Shown here piece by piece: positions 24,904-34,288 of a stretch of 57,836 bases of DNA (its first letter is position 1; each line of letters starts with the position of its first letter). Below the pieces are notes generated by a model. That model searched no databases. It was not told the DNA's origin and was given only the letters and a program-made list of their open reading frames with translations. Made by a program: the position numbers and the translations under genes. Location of the stretch: contig DROQ01000246.1 of the NCBI GenBank assembly GCA_011321845.1, positions 1 through 57,836 of the forward strand, in the 5' to 3' direction. This DNA is from Planctomycetota bacterium. Its GTDB lineage: Bacteria > Planctomycetota > UBA1135 > GCA-002748355.

Positions 24904-25815
24904 TCAGCCTCCGGCGAGGCGCTCCTCCAGGATCCGGGCCTGGGGATCGAAATCCAAAAAGCGCAGATCCTCCAAGGCGCCACCCCTGAGGGCCGCCCGC
25001 GGCAGCATCCCGATCATCTCGCTCCCACGAAGGGGGACACCCATTCCCCGGGCCAGCTCCTCGACCCGCCGGAAGGCCTCGAAGAGTCCGGTCCTCCGAT
25101 AATCCACCAGGTTCATCGAGACCTGGACGCAGGCAAGGCGAGGAAGGGGGAGCCCCAAGGCCCGGACCGCCGGAAGCCCACCATCCCGCTCGCGGATCTG
25201 ACGGGCGATGGCCCGGGCGGGACGGAGATCCTGGGTGTCCAGGAGGACGTTGAAGGCGATCAAAAAGTCCCGCGCCCCTACAGCGACCGCTCCCGCGGTG
25301 GGATGGACCCGGGGAGGGCCGAAGTCGGGCGCGAGGGAGGCCTCCTCCGCGATGCGATCGCGAAGGGCCTCGAAACCGAGGTTGCGGACCTCGGCGAGAT
25401 TTCGGCGAAGAGGCACACGAGCTGCCTCGCCATAGAGGTAGCAGGGCAGCCCCAAGTCCCGGCTCAATACGGCAGCCAACTCCTCCGCGGCCAGGATCGC
25501 CTCCGACATAGGACTGTCCCCCAGGGGGACGAAGGGAGCGACATCGAGGGCGCCGATGCGGGGATGGACACCCTCGTGGTAGTTGAGATCGATCAAGCGC
25601 AGGGCCGTCCCCGCCATGGCCCGAAGAGCGTGGACCAGGGGGCCACGCGGACCTGCCAGGGTAAAGACCCCGCGGTTGTGGTCGGGGTCCGACTCGTACG
25701 CGAGAAGCTGGACCCCGCGGACGCTGCCCGCAGCATGGGCGAGGGCTTCGACGACCCCCGGCCGGCGCCCCTCGGAGAAATTCGGAACGCACTCCAACAA
25801 GGGCTGCCCGCTCAA
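24904..25815 (-). CDS. ftcD: Glutamate formimidoyltransferase
   Basis: This 303-residue enzyme transfers the formimino group from N-formimino-glutamate to tetrahydrofolate, the last step of one histidine-degradation route. Family blocks include ECVPNFSEGRR at the start, HNRGVFTLAG, DLNYHEGVHPRIGALD, PCYLYGEAA, HPTAGAVAVGARDFLIAFNV, and VQVSMNLVDY near the end. It has the length of the transferase domain only; the cyclodeaminase domain is absent. The start is a TTG at 25815 overlapping the hutI stop (TTGA), which implies translational coupling. It follows hutI in a two-gene operon. Confidence 0.93.
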   Translation of the reverse strand: MSGQPLLECVPNFSEGRRPGVVEALAHAAGSVRGVQLLAYESDPDHNRGVFTLAGPRGPLVHALRAMAGTALRLIDLNYHEGVHPRIGALDVAPFVPLGDSPMSEAILAAEELAAVLSRDLGLPCYLYGEAARVPLRRNLAEVRNLGFEALRDRIAEEASLAPDFGPPRVHPTAGAVAVGARDFLIAFNVLLDTQDLRPARAIARQIRERDGGLPAVRALGLPLPRLACVQVSMNLVDYRRTGLFEAFRRVEELARGMGVPLRGSEMIGMLPRAALRGGALEDLRFLDFDPQARILEERLAGG

Positions 25816-27074
25816 GGCGCCACCTCATGGACGATCACCCCATCTTTGACCGTCAGGACGCAGGGGTTGTCCCCAAAGCGGTACCCAAGCCCCTGGAAGG
25901 AGGGAAACTGGAAGGCCGCAAAATCCGCCGCCTTCCCCGCATGCAGAGTTCCCCTTTCCGCGTCGAGCCCGAGAGAATCAGCCGCGTTACGTGTCATCGC
26001 CTGGAGGCACTCCGCCGGACTGAAGGCAAAGTGCAGGCAGGCAAGGGTCGCGATCATCGGGAGGCTCTGGGTATAGCAACTACCGGGATTGTAATCCGTC
26101 GCGAGGGCCACCTTGGCCCCGGCGTCCACCAGACGCCGCCCGGGCGCATAGCGCTCCTTGCGCAGGAAAAAGGAGGTCCCCGGAAGCAGGACCGCCGTCG
26201 TGTCACTCGCCGCCAGGGCCTCGAGCCCTGCATCGGAAAGATAGAGGAGGTGATCGGCCGAAGCGGCCCCCAGCTCCACCGCCAGTTCGGTCCCCCCCAA
26301 GGGGGACAGCTCATCCACATGTGCCCGGAGCCGGTAGCCCAGCTCCCGCGCCCGCTCGAAGATCCGACGCCCCTGTGCCAGGTGGAAGACATGATCCTCG
26401 ATAAAGGCGTCACAGGAGTCCGCCAAGGGACGCGCAGCCTCGAGCATCTCCTCGCAGAGCAGGTCCACATAGGCCTCGGGATCCTCGCGGTACTCGGGCG
26501 CCACCTCATGGGCCCCCAAAAACGTAGGACTCACCGTCAAACCCGCCTGCTCGCCCGCCGCGCGCAGAGCCCGCAGGCTCTTGAGTTCCGACTCGGTGGA
26601 CAGGCCATAACCACTCTTTCCCTCGATGCTCGTAGTTCCCAGGGCCAGGAACCCCCGCAACCTCTCCCGCACCTTGGAGACAAGGACATCCTCCGGGACC
26701 GCCCGAAGGGAACGCACCGAGGAGAGGATCCCACCTCCCTTCCTGGCGATCTCCACATAGTCCGCCCCCCGGCAACGAAGGTGGAACTCTCCCTCCCGCG
26801 TTTCCCCGAACACCGGATGGGTGTGCGCGTCCACGAAACCAGGGAGGACCACAAGCCCCTTTAGGTCCCGGGTCAAAGGCGCCTCATAGACCTTGGTGAT
26901 CTCCTCCGTGGTCCCCGTCGCCACCACCCGCCCCTCCCGGACCGCGATCGCCCCCCCACGAACCACCTCCACCTTGGCCATCTCCGAGCCCCGTACCGCC
27001 CCACGCTCCGGCCCCTCCGTCAAGGGCAGCAACTCCGAGATCCCGACAAACAACGCATCCACCGATTCCTTCAT
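25812..27074 (-). CDS. hutI: Imidazolonepropionase
   Basis: A 420-residue amidohydrolase converting imidazolone-5-propionate to N-formimino-glutamate, the substrate of the next gene. The metal site begins with HTHP at residues 84-87 in LVVLPGFVDAHTHPVFGETR. Further family motifs are GTTSIEGKSGYGL, FLGAHEVAPEY, AHVDELSPLGG, SADHLLYLS, ALATDYNPGSCYT and the C-terminal NAADSLGL. I chose the ATG at 27074 because GAGG lies 7 bases upstream; an ATG directly before it (27077) is nearly equivalent. hutH and hutU are not in the window, so the pathway must be completed elsewhere. Confidence 0.93.
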   Translation of the reverse strand: MKESVDALFVGISELLPLTEGPERGAVRGSEMAKVEVVRGGAIAVREGRVVATGTTEEITKVYEAPLTRDLKGLVVLPGFVDAHTHPVFGETREGEFHLRCRGADYVEIARKGGGILSSVRSLRAVPEDVLVSKVRERLRGFLALGTTSIEGKSGYGLSTESELKSLRALRAAGEQAGLTVSPTFLGAHEVAPEYREDPEAYVDLLCEEMLEAARPLADSCDAFIEDHVFHLAQGRRIFERARELGYRLRAHVDELSPLGGTELAVELGAASADHLLYLSDAGLEALAASDTTAVLLPGTSFFLRKERYAPGRRLVDAGAKVALATDYNPGSCYTQSLPMIATLACLHFAFSPAECLQAMTRNAADSLGLDAERGTLHAGKAADFAAFQFPSFQGLGYRFGDNPCVLTVKDGVIVHEVAP

Positions 27075-27417
27075 CATCCACCTCACCCCGAACGATAACC
27101 TCTTCCTCACACTGGAGAAAAGATCTGGATGAAGAAAGAACAGCCCATCCACGCGATGCCGACCTCACCCTCCCTCTGCCCCCCTCTGAACCTTCCGAAG
27201 GGTTCTTCCGATGGAGCCTTTTAATGGGGCCTTCCGATGGGGCCCTTCCAAGAAGGCTGGGAACTTGCAAAAGAAAAAAACGAAAGCCCCTCCTTGCAGT
27301 CCTCGGAAAAAACGGATATACAACCCATCCGTTCGCTTTACCTGCTGCCTCACTCCCAAGATGCCACAGCTCCTGACCAGCAGGGTTTTCATTCATTCCT
27401 GAGGAAAAGGAGAAAAA
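27075..27417. promoter_or_regulatory. Divergent intergenic region between hutI and a secreted-protein gene
   Basis: These 343 bases separate divergent genes, so both promoters should lie here. A perfect 7-bp inverted repeat, AACGGAT (27311-27317) and ATCCGTT (27327-27333), could be an operator or hairpin for the rightward gene. Around 27196-27253 short direct repeats of the type CTTCCGATGGGGCC occur two or three times, together with a small stem GAACC/GGGTTC. AAGGAG at 27407-27412 is a strong Shine-Dalgarno for the ATG at 27418. No clear -10/-35 pair was assigned. Confidence 0.4.
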
Positions 27418-29031
27418 ATGTCTCTTACCACTCGAGTTCTGCTCGCAGGACTCCCCCTTGTACTCTTCTCAACCCATGCCATGGCCCAAACCCCAAGCGC
27501 AAATAAGTGGCAAAAGGGCTATGTCTTCGCCGCCGTAGGCAACTCCACTTACAGGATCTTCACCAACAAAGGTGTCTTCGTAGAGCAAATCACCAGCGGA
27601 TTCCGGTCTCGGAATACAACCGGCGCCGCTTTTGACTCTAAATTCAACCTCTGGACAACCGAGTTCCAAGGGGCTCGGGTCACGGCTTATCAATTCGCCC
27701 ATCCCCATAAGGTTTTCAAAACCTTCCTTACGAGTCGAACTGGAGGGAGAAGTACCGAGTCCATCGTCTTCGACGCCAAAGGCAATCTCTACGTCGGGCA
27801 TGCGGATGGGGACCGTACGATCAAAAAATATGATCCCACGGGAAAACTCCTCGCAACCTACAAAGTCAAAACCGACCGCCGAGGAACGGATTGGATCGAT
27901 CTGGCCGCCGACCAACGCACGATGTGGTACACCAGCGAAGGCCGCAGGATCATGCGGTACGATGTCGTCAGCAACAAACAGCTGGCAGATTTCACCTCCA
28001 TTCCGGGGTCGGGCAATGTCTATTCCCTGCGGCTCCTTCCACCCTTTGATGGGTCCACTGGCCTTCTGGTGGCCGATGGCTTGAACGTGAAGAGGTTGGA
28101 TAAAGCGGGAAAGGTCATCAAGACCTATGATGCCCCCAGTCAGAACCAGTGGTTTTCCATGAACCTCGACCCCAATGGCACCTCCTTTTGGGCTGGCGAC
28201 CTCCGGACCAACAAGTTCTATCGCTTCAACATCGCCACAGGAAAGATCGAAGTCGGGCCCATTTCTTCGGGTGGGGTCCAGCTCGGAGGTCTCGCCGTTC
28301 TGGGAGAAATCACAGGCGGAAACACCGCGCCCCAATTCACCTCCCCGACCCCCTGTGATCAAACACTGACAGCGACGGTGGGGGTCCCCTTTTCCTTCGG
28401 AGCGAGGGCCGTGGATGTCAACGCCGGAGACATCGTCACCCTGACAGCGGTCGGGACCCCTTCGGGTGCCACCTTCACACCTTCCCTCCCCGCAAAAGGA
28501 AACCCCGTAAGCTCCACCTTCAAATGGACCCCGAGCAAGGGGCAGATCGGCAACCATTCGATCACCCTCACCGCCACGGACCGAGGGGGGTTGAAAACAT
28601 CCTGTATCATCCGGATCGTGGTCAACTCCTGCGCTGCCAAGGCCAGCTGGAGCAACTATGGAACCGGATGGAAAGGGACCTTCGGGATCCCCTCGATTCG
28701 CCTCTCCGCGCCTCCGGTCGTCTGCAAGACAACAACACTGCGCCTCGGCAACTCCCTCCGGAAATCCACCCCAGGTTGCCTCCTCATCAGCACAGCCAGC
28801 CTCAAGCTCAAGATCTGGGACGGAACCTTTTACGTGGACCTCACCAAACCGGGAGCGATCGAACTGGCGACACTCATACCCGCAAGCGGATTGAACCTCC
28901 CTCTGGCCATCCCCTGCGATCTTCCAAGGATTTGCGGCCTCAAGATCTATGTCCAAGGGATCCTCATCGACCCCGGTGCCAGCAAAGGCATCTCCTATTC
29001 ACCAGGCCTTCGGATGGTCATTGGACATTAG
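27418..29031 (+). CDS. Secreted beta-propeller/Ig-like protein with a lineage-specific C-terminal module
   Basis: The protein has 537 residues. A clean signal peptide ends near ...THAMAQ. Residues about 30-295 carry repeated strand patterns such as GNLYVGHADGDRTIKKYDPTG, as in NHL or SMP-30-type propellers. Residues about 305-405 look like an Ig/cadherin-like domain (APQFTSPTPCDQTLTATVG, then HSITLTATDRGG). The last 130 residues (SWSNYGTGWKGTFGIPSI, then LNLPLAIPCDLPRICGLKIYVQG) resemble a C-terminal module that I recall from secreted proteins of uncultured planctomycetes, possibly a sorting domain; this is from memory and unverified. Codon use looks less GC-rich than in its neighbours. Strong AAGGAG ribosome site. 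Confidence 0.7.
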   Translation: MSLTTRVLLAGLPLVLFSTHAMAQTPSANKWQKGYVFAAVGNSTYRIFTNKGVFVEQITSGFRSRNTTGAAFDSKFNLWTTEFQGARVTAYQFAHPHKVFKTFLTSRTGGRSTESIVFDAKGNLYVGHADGDRTIKKYDPTGKLLATYKVKTDRRGTDWIDLAADQRTMWYTSEGRRIMRYDVVSNKQLADFTSIPGSGNVYSLRLLPPFDGSTGLLVADGLNVKRLDKAGKVIKTYDAPSQNQWFSMNLDPNGTSFWAGDLRTNKFYRFNIATGKIEVGPISSGGVQLGGLAVLGEITGGNTAPQFTSPTPCDQTLTATVGVPFSFGARAVDVNAGDIVTLTAVGTPSGATFTPSLPAKGNPVSSTFKWTPSKGQIGNHSITLTATDRGGLKTSCIIRIVVNSCAAKASWSNYGTGWKGTFGIPSIRLSAPPVVCKTTTLRLGNSLRKSTPGCLLISTASLKLKIWDGTFYVDLTKPGAIELATLIPASGLNLPLAIPCDLPRICGLKIYVQGILIDPGASKGISYSPGLRMVIGH

Positions 29032-29076
29032 CCCCCATACCAACAGAGCGGACCCAGGAGCCGGCCCGCCCGGCTG

Positions 29077-29775
29077 CTAGGCCCGCAGGGCTTCGGCGGA
29101 GTCTTGGGGAAAGACCTGGTTTTTCAACCGGCGGCGACCGCGGAAGGCCGCCATCTTGACGGCGTCCGTGTTCATCCCCATTTCCTCGGCGATTTCAGCA
29201 TAGGTCTTCCCCTCGAAGCAATTGCGGCGGAGGACCTCCTTTTGCAGTTCCGTCAGGAGGTGCCAGGCGGCAGCCACCCGCAAGGAAATCAAGAAGGCCT
29301 TGCTCCTGCCCTCCCGGAGTTCCTCCTGATGGCAAAGGAGCCGAAGAGGACTCGGACTCCTGGAGTCTTCCAGATCGACCGCTTCGAAATCCTCCAGGGA
29401 CTTGATAGAGGACCCGGCCCCCCTGCGAAGGAGCTGGGAGACCGCATTCCAGGTCACCCGCCGGAGCCAGGCGTGGAAGGCAAAAGCCTTCTCGGCCTTA
29501 AATGACCCCGCGTAGCGGAAGAGGTTCAGGAGCACCTCCTGGACCACTTCCTCTACGGGGATCCCCCCGGCCCTCCGCTCGGGGTTCGTGGTGGCAACCT
29601 GTTCGATGAAGGGCGTAACTCTCCGAGACAGAGCCTCGAAGACTGCGTTGTCTCCACCCTTCGCGAAGAGGAGCAGCAGCTCCGCTTCGCTCCGTGCCTC
29701 CTCACCCGGTCCCGAAGCACCGGGTTCAGGCGAAGGAGGAAATCGGAGATCGAGTTCGCAAAGGTTCACACCCAC
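29077..29775 (-). CDS. ECF-type RNA polymerase sigma factor
   Basis: About 232 residues. Region 2 is visible as VVQEVLLNLFRYAGSF with LRRVTWNAVSQLLRR, and region 4 as LLTELQKEVLRRNCFEGKTYAEIAEEMGMNTDAVKMAAFRGRRRLK (a helix-turn-helix; key part EIAEEMGMNTDAVK). It resembles the large ECF-like families common in planctomycetes. No in-frame ATG is near the homology start, so a GTG at 29775 or 29769 is most likely; an ATG at 29925 would add 50 unconvincing residues. No anti-sigma gene lies next to it. It diverges from the GGDEF gene. Confidence 0.8.
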   Translation of the reverse strand: MGVNLCELDLRFPPSPEPGASGPGEEARSEAELLLLFAKGGDNAVFEALSRRVTPFIEQVATTNPERRAGGIPVEEVVQEVLLNLFRYAGSFKAEKAFAFHAWLRRVTWNAVSQLLRRGAGSSIKSLEDFEAVDLEDSRSPSPLRLLCHQEELREGRSKAFLISLRVAAAWHLLTELQKEVLRRNCFEGKTYAEIAEEMGMNTDAVKMAAFRGRRRLKNQVFPQDSAEALRA

Positions 29776-30012
29776 CCAAGAGCGAAAGGCTTGCCAAGGC
29801 GGGATAATTCTGGGGACGGGACTCCAACCCCCTATTTTCTCAAGACTTGCAACGAAAAAAGCCGATTGGAGACCGGCCTCGTACCTCCCATCCGAAGGAG
29901 AGGTTGTGCGAAGTCGAGCGGCCATTGACCGAATTCGCCCGAGCGGGCATGGAGGCCCTCCGAGATTCAGCTTTTTCCCCCGGGATGACGAAAAAGGACC
30001 CCAAGGGAGAGC

Positions 30013-31857
30013 ATGGACGGGAAAAAGAGCATCGATACTTTGTCGGACGAGCAAGCAGAAGCAGGAACAGGACAGGCACAGAGGGGGGACTGGGTCCACC
30101 CTCTCCAAGGATTGCCCAACCTCCGCTCCCTGGTGCCGGACCGGCCCCTCCCCAAGGGGAGCAGGAAGAAGGACTGGATCCTGAGCGATCCTCTCCTCGC
30201 CATTCGAGGCCTCCACCTCGCGAGGATCCCTGCCCTGGGTCCTTCTCCGGAAGAACCCTCTTCGGCCGAGGCCTTGGGGGAGGCGCTCGGGAGTGCCGCC
30301 CTCCGGAAAATGCTGACGGCCCACAGCAGCCCTCAGGTCGACCTCGACCGGGCCTTCGCTCTCTGGCTCCACTCCCTCGCCACCTCGATCCTCGCCGAAG
30401 AACTGGGAAGGATCCAAGGAGAAGTGCCCCCCGAACTCTGCTCGCTCGCGGGCCTGATCCACGACCTCCCCCTCTGGCCCACTCTCACCCCCCAGGGAGA
30501 AAAAACCATCCAAAGGATGGGCATCCATCCCTGGGCGGAAAAGCTCCACCTCCCCCCCACCCTCCACTTCGCCTGGCAGGTCACCCAGGCGGCCGACATC
30601 GGCCGGGATCGTAACGCCCCCCTGGGACAGATCCTTCTCGCCGCCGAGGCGGGAGCCATCGTCCATGGCTATCCCCATCCAGGCCAGGATCCCAGCGAGG
30701 AGAGCCTCCTCGAAGAGGTCCCCTGGGACTGGATGGAAAAGGCGACCCAAAACTTGGACCAGAAGATCGAAGCCCGCCTCGCCTCCACGGGACTGGATCT
30801 CGCCACTCTCCGCTGCCCGAGGCCAAAAAGCCTCGAAAATCGCCCCAGCCCCGAGATCCCTCCCCTGGAGGAGGGGATCCTGACGGGACTCAGTGTGGGC
30901 TCATCGGACCGGATCCGCCCCCTCCTCACCGCTCTCCTGCCGGCTTGCTGCCGCTACCTGGACCATGACCGGGCCTTCTTCGTCCAATGGGTGGGAAGAG
31001 GAAAGAAGCAACTCCTCCTCAGGTCCCGCTCCGACCTGATCTCAAGACCAAGCAAAAACCTCTTCGTCCAGCCCTCTCCCGCGGAGGAGGAGGCGCTCGG
31101 GTTTTCCGCCGGGTCGGAGAGCACCATCCACCTCCTGGGGGATCCCGAGGCCCCACAACCCCTCCTCGAGTACCTCGGCGCGACGGACTGCCTCATCATC
31201 CCCGTCACCGGCCACGGCCAGCTTCATGGCCATATTCTCCTGGACCGGGCCTGCCGGGCCCAACCGGCCGACCCGGGAGTCTCCACCAAGGCCCTGGCCC
31301 TGGTGGGAGTCTATGGGCAAATCTGGACGAGCATCGAACTGCGCAAACGGGAGTTCCGCAGCAACCGGATGGCCCAGACCGACGCTCTGACAGGGCTCTT
31401 GAACCGGAGAGCGGCCATCCAATTGCTTCTGCGCGAGATGGAACGCTCCAAGCGGCAAGAGCGACCCCTCTCCGTCCTGATGCTGGACCTGGACCGTTTC
31501 AAGCAAATGAACGACACCTACGGTCACCTCGTGGGCGACAAAGCGCTCAAGACGGTGAGCAAGGTCCTCCGGGAAAACCTGCGTGCAACGGATTACCCTT
31601 GCCGAATCGGAGGAGAAGAGTTTTTGATCGTGCAACCCGACACCAACGTCGACGAGGCCTCCTTGGCTGCCGCGCGGATTTTCACGGCGGTGGAGGAAGC
31701 GGGGAAGCAGATCGACCTCCCCATCACCATCTCGATCGGACTGACGGACTTCCGGGAGGAGGATGACATCGACACTCTGATGAACAGGGCCGACAAAGCC
31801 CTTTACGCAAGCAAGGACCAGGGCAGAAACCGCTTCTCGGTGGACGCGGAGGGATGA
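30013..31857 (+). CDS. Diguanylate cyclase with HD/HDOD-like and GAF-like regions
   Basis: A 614-residue soluble signalling protein. The C-terminal 160 residues are a GGDEF domain that should make c-di-GMP: DALTGLLNRRA, LMLDLDRFKQMNDTYGH, and the active loop RIGGEEF are intact. RxxD (RATD) lies five residues before GGEEF, so the inhibitory I-site is present. Residues about 110-240 contain LCSLAGLIHDLPLW and histidines spaced as in HD/HDOD domains, and residues about 290-440 look like GAF. It overlaps the next gene by 4 bases (ATGA), which suggests that the two act together. The input signal is unknown. Confidence 0.85.
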   Translation: MDGKKSIDTLSDEQAEAGTGQAQRGDWVHPLQGLPNLRSLVPDRPLPKGSRKKDWILSDPLLAIRGLHLARIPALGPSPEEPSSAEALGEALGSAALRKMLTAHSSPQVDLDRAFALWLHSLATSILAEELGRIQGEVPPELCSLAGLIHDLPLWPTLTPQGEKTIQRMGIHPWAEKLHLPPTLHFAWQVTQAADIGRDRNAPLGQILLAAEAGAIVHGYPHPGQDPSEESLLEEVPWDWMEKATQNLDQKIEARLASTGLDLATLRCPRPKSLENRPSPEIPPLEEGILTGLSVGSSDRIRPLLTALLPACCRYLDHDRAFFVQWVGRGKKQLLLRSRSDLISRPSKNLFVQPSPAEEEALGFSAGSESTIHLLGDPEAPQPLLEYLGATDCLIIPVTGHGQLHGHILLDRACRAQPADPGVSTKALALVGVYGQIWTSIELRKREFRSNRMAQTDALTGLLNRRAAIQLLLREMERSKRQERPLSVLMLDLDRFKQMNDTYGHLVGDKALKTVSKVLRENLRATDYPCRIGGEEFLIVQPDTNVDEASLAAARIFTAVEEAGKQIDLPITISIGLTDFREEDDIDTLMNRADKALYASKDQGRNRFSVDAEG

Positions 31858-32846
31858 TGCAGCCATTCCAACCCATGCATGGATCCTACCTCGCCGAGAT
31901 CGACATCCCGATCCTCCTTTTCATTCCGGTCTTCCTCGTGGGAGCCTTCCTCGTGGGGGACTGGTGGCGCCGTCGAAAGAACCGAGCCAAGGACCAGAAC
32001 CTCATCGATTTGTTCCATGAGAGCGTTCTCTGGAAGAAACGCTTCGCCAAAGAACGCAAAGAGCATGAGGAAAGCAAGGCACAAGTCGCCAAGCTCGGGC
32101 GCCTCCTGGAGAGGACACGGAAATATGGAGGCAGAGGGCAACTCGCCTTCGAGACTCTTCGCAAGATGTCCGACCCCATTCAGGGCATCCTGGGCCTCGC
32201 CGAATTCCTCGAGGGCGCGATCATGGACCAGGAAGGCAAGGGGGACGCCAGGATCCTGAAGGAGGAGGCGCTCAAGCTCCGGCACATCCTGGAGCAACTC
32301 CTTTCCCTCGGCTACGGAGAGGAAGCAAGCCCAAAGCTGGAACCCATGGACATCTCCACCGCCCTGCAAGAAGTCCTGGCATCGCTCCATCCCCAGTTCA
32401 AGGAGCTGGGAATCGTCCACGAACTCCAATCCCCCGAGGGAAAGATCATTGTCCATGGGGATACCCGCTTTCTGACTCGCTACATCCTCAACCTCGTCCG
32501 CGCGGGCCTCGACCTCGCGACCCAGGAACTCGGAACTCTTCGTTTCGAGATCCAGAGCAGTTTCGACGACATTCTCCTTCGCATGACGGTTCTCAACCCA
32601 GTCCTCCGAACGAAAGGGGAGTACCAGGAAGAAAACCCGGGCGACGGCTCCAGCGACCAGAAAGGGGTCGAATACATCAACCTTCCCTTCCTCGAGTCCC
32701 TATCCTCCTGCTTCGATGGGAACTTCTACGCCCGAAAAGAAAAAAACAGCCTGGTCCTGGATACCCGAATTCCTGTAAGTCCCAATGTCAGCCCCTTGCC
32801 AGAACCCAAGGCAAACGCTTATCTTGCACTCAGTAAACAAAGATGA
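31854..32846 (+). CDS. Membrane-anchored histidine-kinase-like protein lacking the phospho-acceptor His
   Basis: The protein has 330 residues. A single transmembrane segment (IPILLFIPVFLVGAFLVG, residues 18-35) leads to a coiled coil (residues about 40-95) and then to a two-helix segment FETLRKMSDPIQGILGLAEFL (key part RKMSDPIQG, 103-111). This aligns with the HisKA box SHELRTPLxxIxG, but the His position is occupied by Arg. The following region (GDTRFLTRYILNLVRAGLDLA) resembles an ATPase N-box but lacks its Asn, and no G-boxes are seen. It is therefore probably a pseudokinase or scaffold. It overlaps the GGDEF gene and the CorC gene by 4 bases each. Confidence 0.6.
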   Translation: MMQPFQPMHGSYLAEIDIPILLFIPVFLVGAFLVGDWWRRRKNRAKDQNLIDLFHESVLWKKRFAKERKEHEESKAQVAKLGRLLERTRKYGGRGQLAFETLRKMSDPIQGILGLAEFLEGAIMDQEGKGDARILKEEALKLRHILEQLLSLGYGEEASPKLEPMDISTALQEVLASLHPQFKELGIVHELQSPEGKIIVHGDTRFLTRYILNLVRAGLDLATQELGTLRFEIQSSFDDILLRMTVLNPVLRTKGEYQEENPGDGSSDQKGVEYINLPFLESLSSCFDGNFYARKEKNSLVLDTRIPVSPNVSPLPEPKANAYLALSKQR

Positions 32847-34288
32847 ACGAAGAAAGCATCGCTCCCCAAAACGAGGAAGGCGATTTATCCGATTCGGATG
32901 AGGACCCTACCGGACCCTCCCACTTTAGCGCCATAGGCCTAGGTCTCGCCCTCCCCTTGCAGGGGGACAGTGGCTGGATCCTGGAAAACACCTCAACCGC
33001 CTGGTTGTTTTTCGGAATCGGTCTGGGATTCCTCTTCCTGGGGAGCCTCCTCGAATCCTCTATAGACCGTTTTTCCCCGGCGCGTCTCCTCATCACTCTT
33101 GAAAAGAAGTGGGGCAAAGACCGCGCCGAAGCCCTCGAGGAAGAGCTGGACCGGATCGAAGATTACCGGCCGGGGGCCGCCTTCCTCAAAATCCTTGGGC
33201 TCACCGCGACCTTCATCGGGCTCTTCGGCCTGATCCTCAAGACCGACCACAGCTTTTCCGCCTTCGGATCCATCGCGCTCGCCTTCCTTGGGATCCTCCT
33301 GCTGGGAGACCTGGTCCCCACCAAGATCGCGGATTCCAGAGCGGACCCCATCGCGTTCCGGACGCGCGGGCTCTTACGCCTCCTCTATCGTTTGAGTCTC
33401 CCCCTCCTCGTCCCCACGAGTTGGATCACCCGTTTTGTGACCCGAAACCTCATCGGAATCCGGGATGAGAACAACAAGAACGGGGCGGACCTCGCAGAGG
33501 AAATCCAGGCGGCGGTGGAAGACAGCGACGAAGAAGAAAAGCTGGCTCCCTCCGAAATCGACTGGATCAAGAACGTGGTCTCCTTCCGGGAGAAGTCGGT
33601 CGTCCACGTGATGACCCCCCGGACCGAAATCGTGGGTATCGAGGCGAACGCCAGTTTCCAGGACGCCGTCAAGAAAGCGGTCCAGGCAGGCCACTCGAGG
33701 CTCCCCGTTTACAGGGAACGGATCGACGAAGTCATCGGGGTTTTCTATATCCGCGACGCGGTGACCCTCCTCGCGGATCCGGATTCCGGCAACCTGCAGG
33801 ACAGGGTCACTCAACACATGCGGGAATGCCTCTTCGTCCCTCGCTCCAAAAAGCTGGGCCCACTCCTCGAAGAATTCCGAAAGAAGCGGGTCCACATCGG
33901 CATCGTGTTGGACGAATGGGGCGGGACCTTCGGCCTGGTCTCGGTCGAAGACATTCTCGAGGAGATTGTCGGGGAAATCGAAGATGAATACGACAGTGAG
34001 CGGGAGGAACTCTACCGCGTCCTCGAAGAAGGCTCGGTGGTCGACCTCGACGCCCGCATGAAGGTGGACGACCTGAACGAACTGCTCGGAGAGCGGATTG
34101 AAGAATCCGAAGACTATGAGACCGTTGGGGGCTACCTCTCGACCACCCTCGGACGGATCCCCCGGACGGGTGAAACCTTCCAGATCGGCTCTCTGGAGAT
34201 CGAGGTCCTCTCGGCCGACGACCGGCGCACCAAGCGTCTCCGAGTCCGCGTCCTCGAGAACCAGGAAAGCGCACGGGAAGAAGGCTAA
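32843..34288 (+). CDS. CNNM/CorC-type membrane protein (DUF21-like, CBS pair, CorC/HlyC domain)
   Basis: A 481-residue membrane protein. The N-terminal 190 residues contain about four hydrophobic segments, as in the DUF21/CNNM domain; LLGDLVPTKIA matches the conserved G(E/D)(I/L)xPK motif of that family. A pair of CBS motifs follows (VHVMTPRTEIVGIEANAS, HSRLPVYRERIDEVIG, GIVLDEWGGTFGLVSVEDILEEIVG), and the last 80 residues are a CorC/HlyC domain (LDARMKVDDLNELLGE, ETVGGYL). Related proteins are implicated in magnesium/cobalt efflux or tolerance. It is translationally coupled to the upstream pseudokinase-like gene (ATGA). Ion specificity unknown. Confidence 0.88.
   Translation: MNEESIAPQNEEGDLSDSDEDPTGPSHFSAIGLGLALPLQGDSGWILENTSTAWLFFGIGLGFLFLGSLLESSIDRFSPARLLITLEKKWGKDRAEALEEELDRIEDYRPGAAFLKILGLTATFIGLFGLILKTDHSFSAFGSIALAFLGILLLGDLVPTKIADSRADPIAFRTRGLLRLLYRLSLPLLVPTSWITRFVTRNLIGIRDENNKNGADLAEEIQAAVEDSDEEEKLAPSEIDWIKNVVSFREKSVVHVMTPRTEIVGIEANASFQDAVKKAVQAGHSRLPVYRERIDEVIGVFYIRDAVTLLADPDSGNLQDRVTQHMRECLFVPRSKKLGPLLEEFRKKRVHIGIVLDEWGGTFGLVSVEDILEEIVGEIEDEYDSEREELYRVLEEGSVVDLDARMKVDDLNELLGERIEESEDYETVGGYLSTTLGRIPRTGETFQIGSLEIEVLSADDRRTKRLRVRVLENQESAREEG

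Noticed and set aside
30333..31208. Minus-strand frames inside the GGDEF gene
   Set aside because: Short arginine/serine-rich mirror frames without homology; the plus frame has an intact GGDEF domain.
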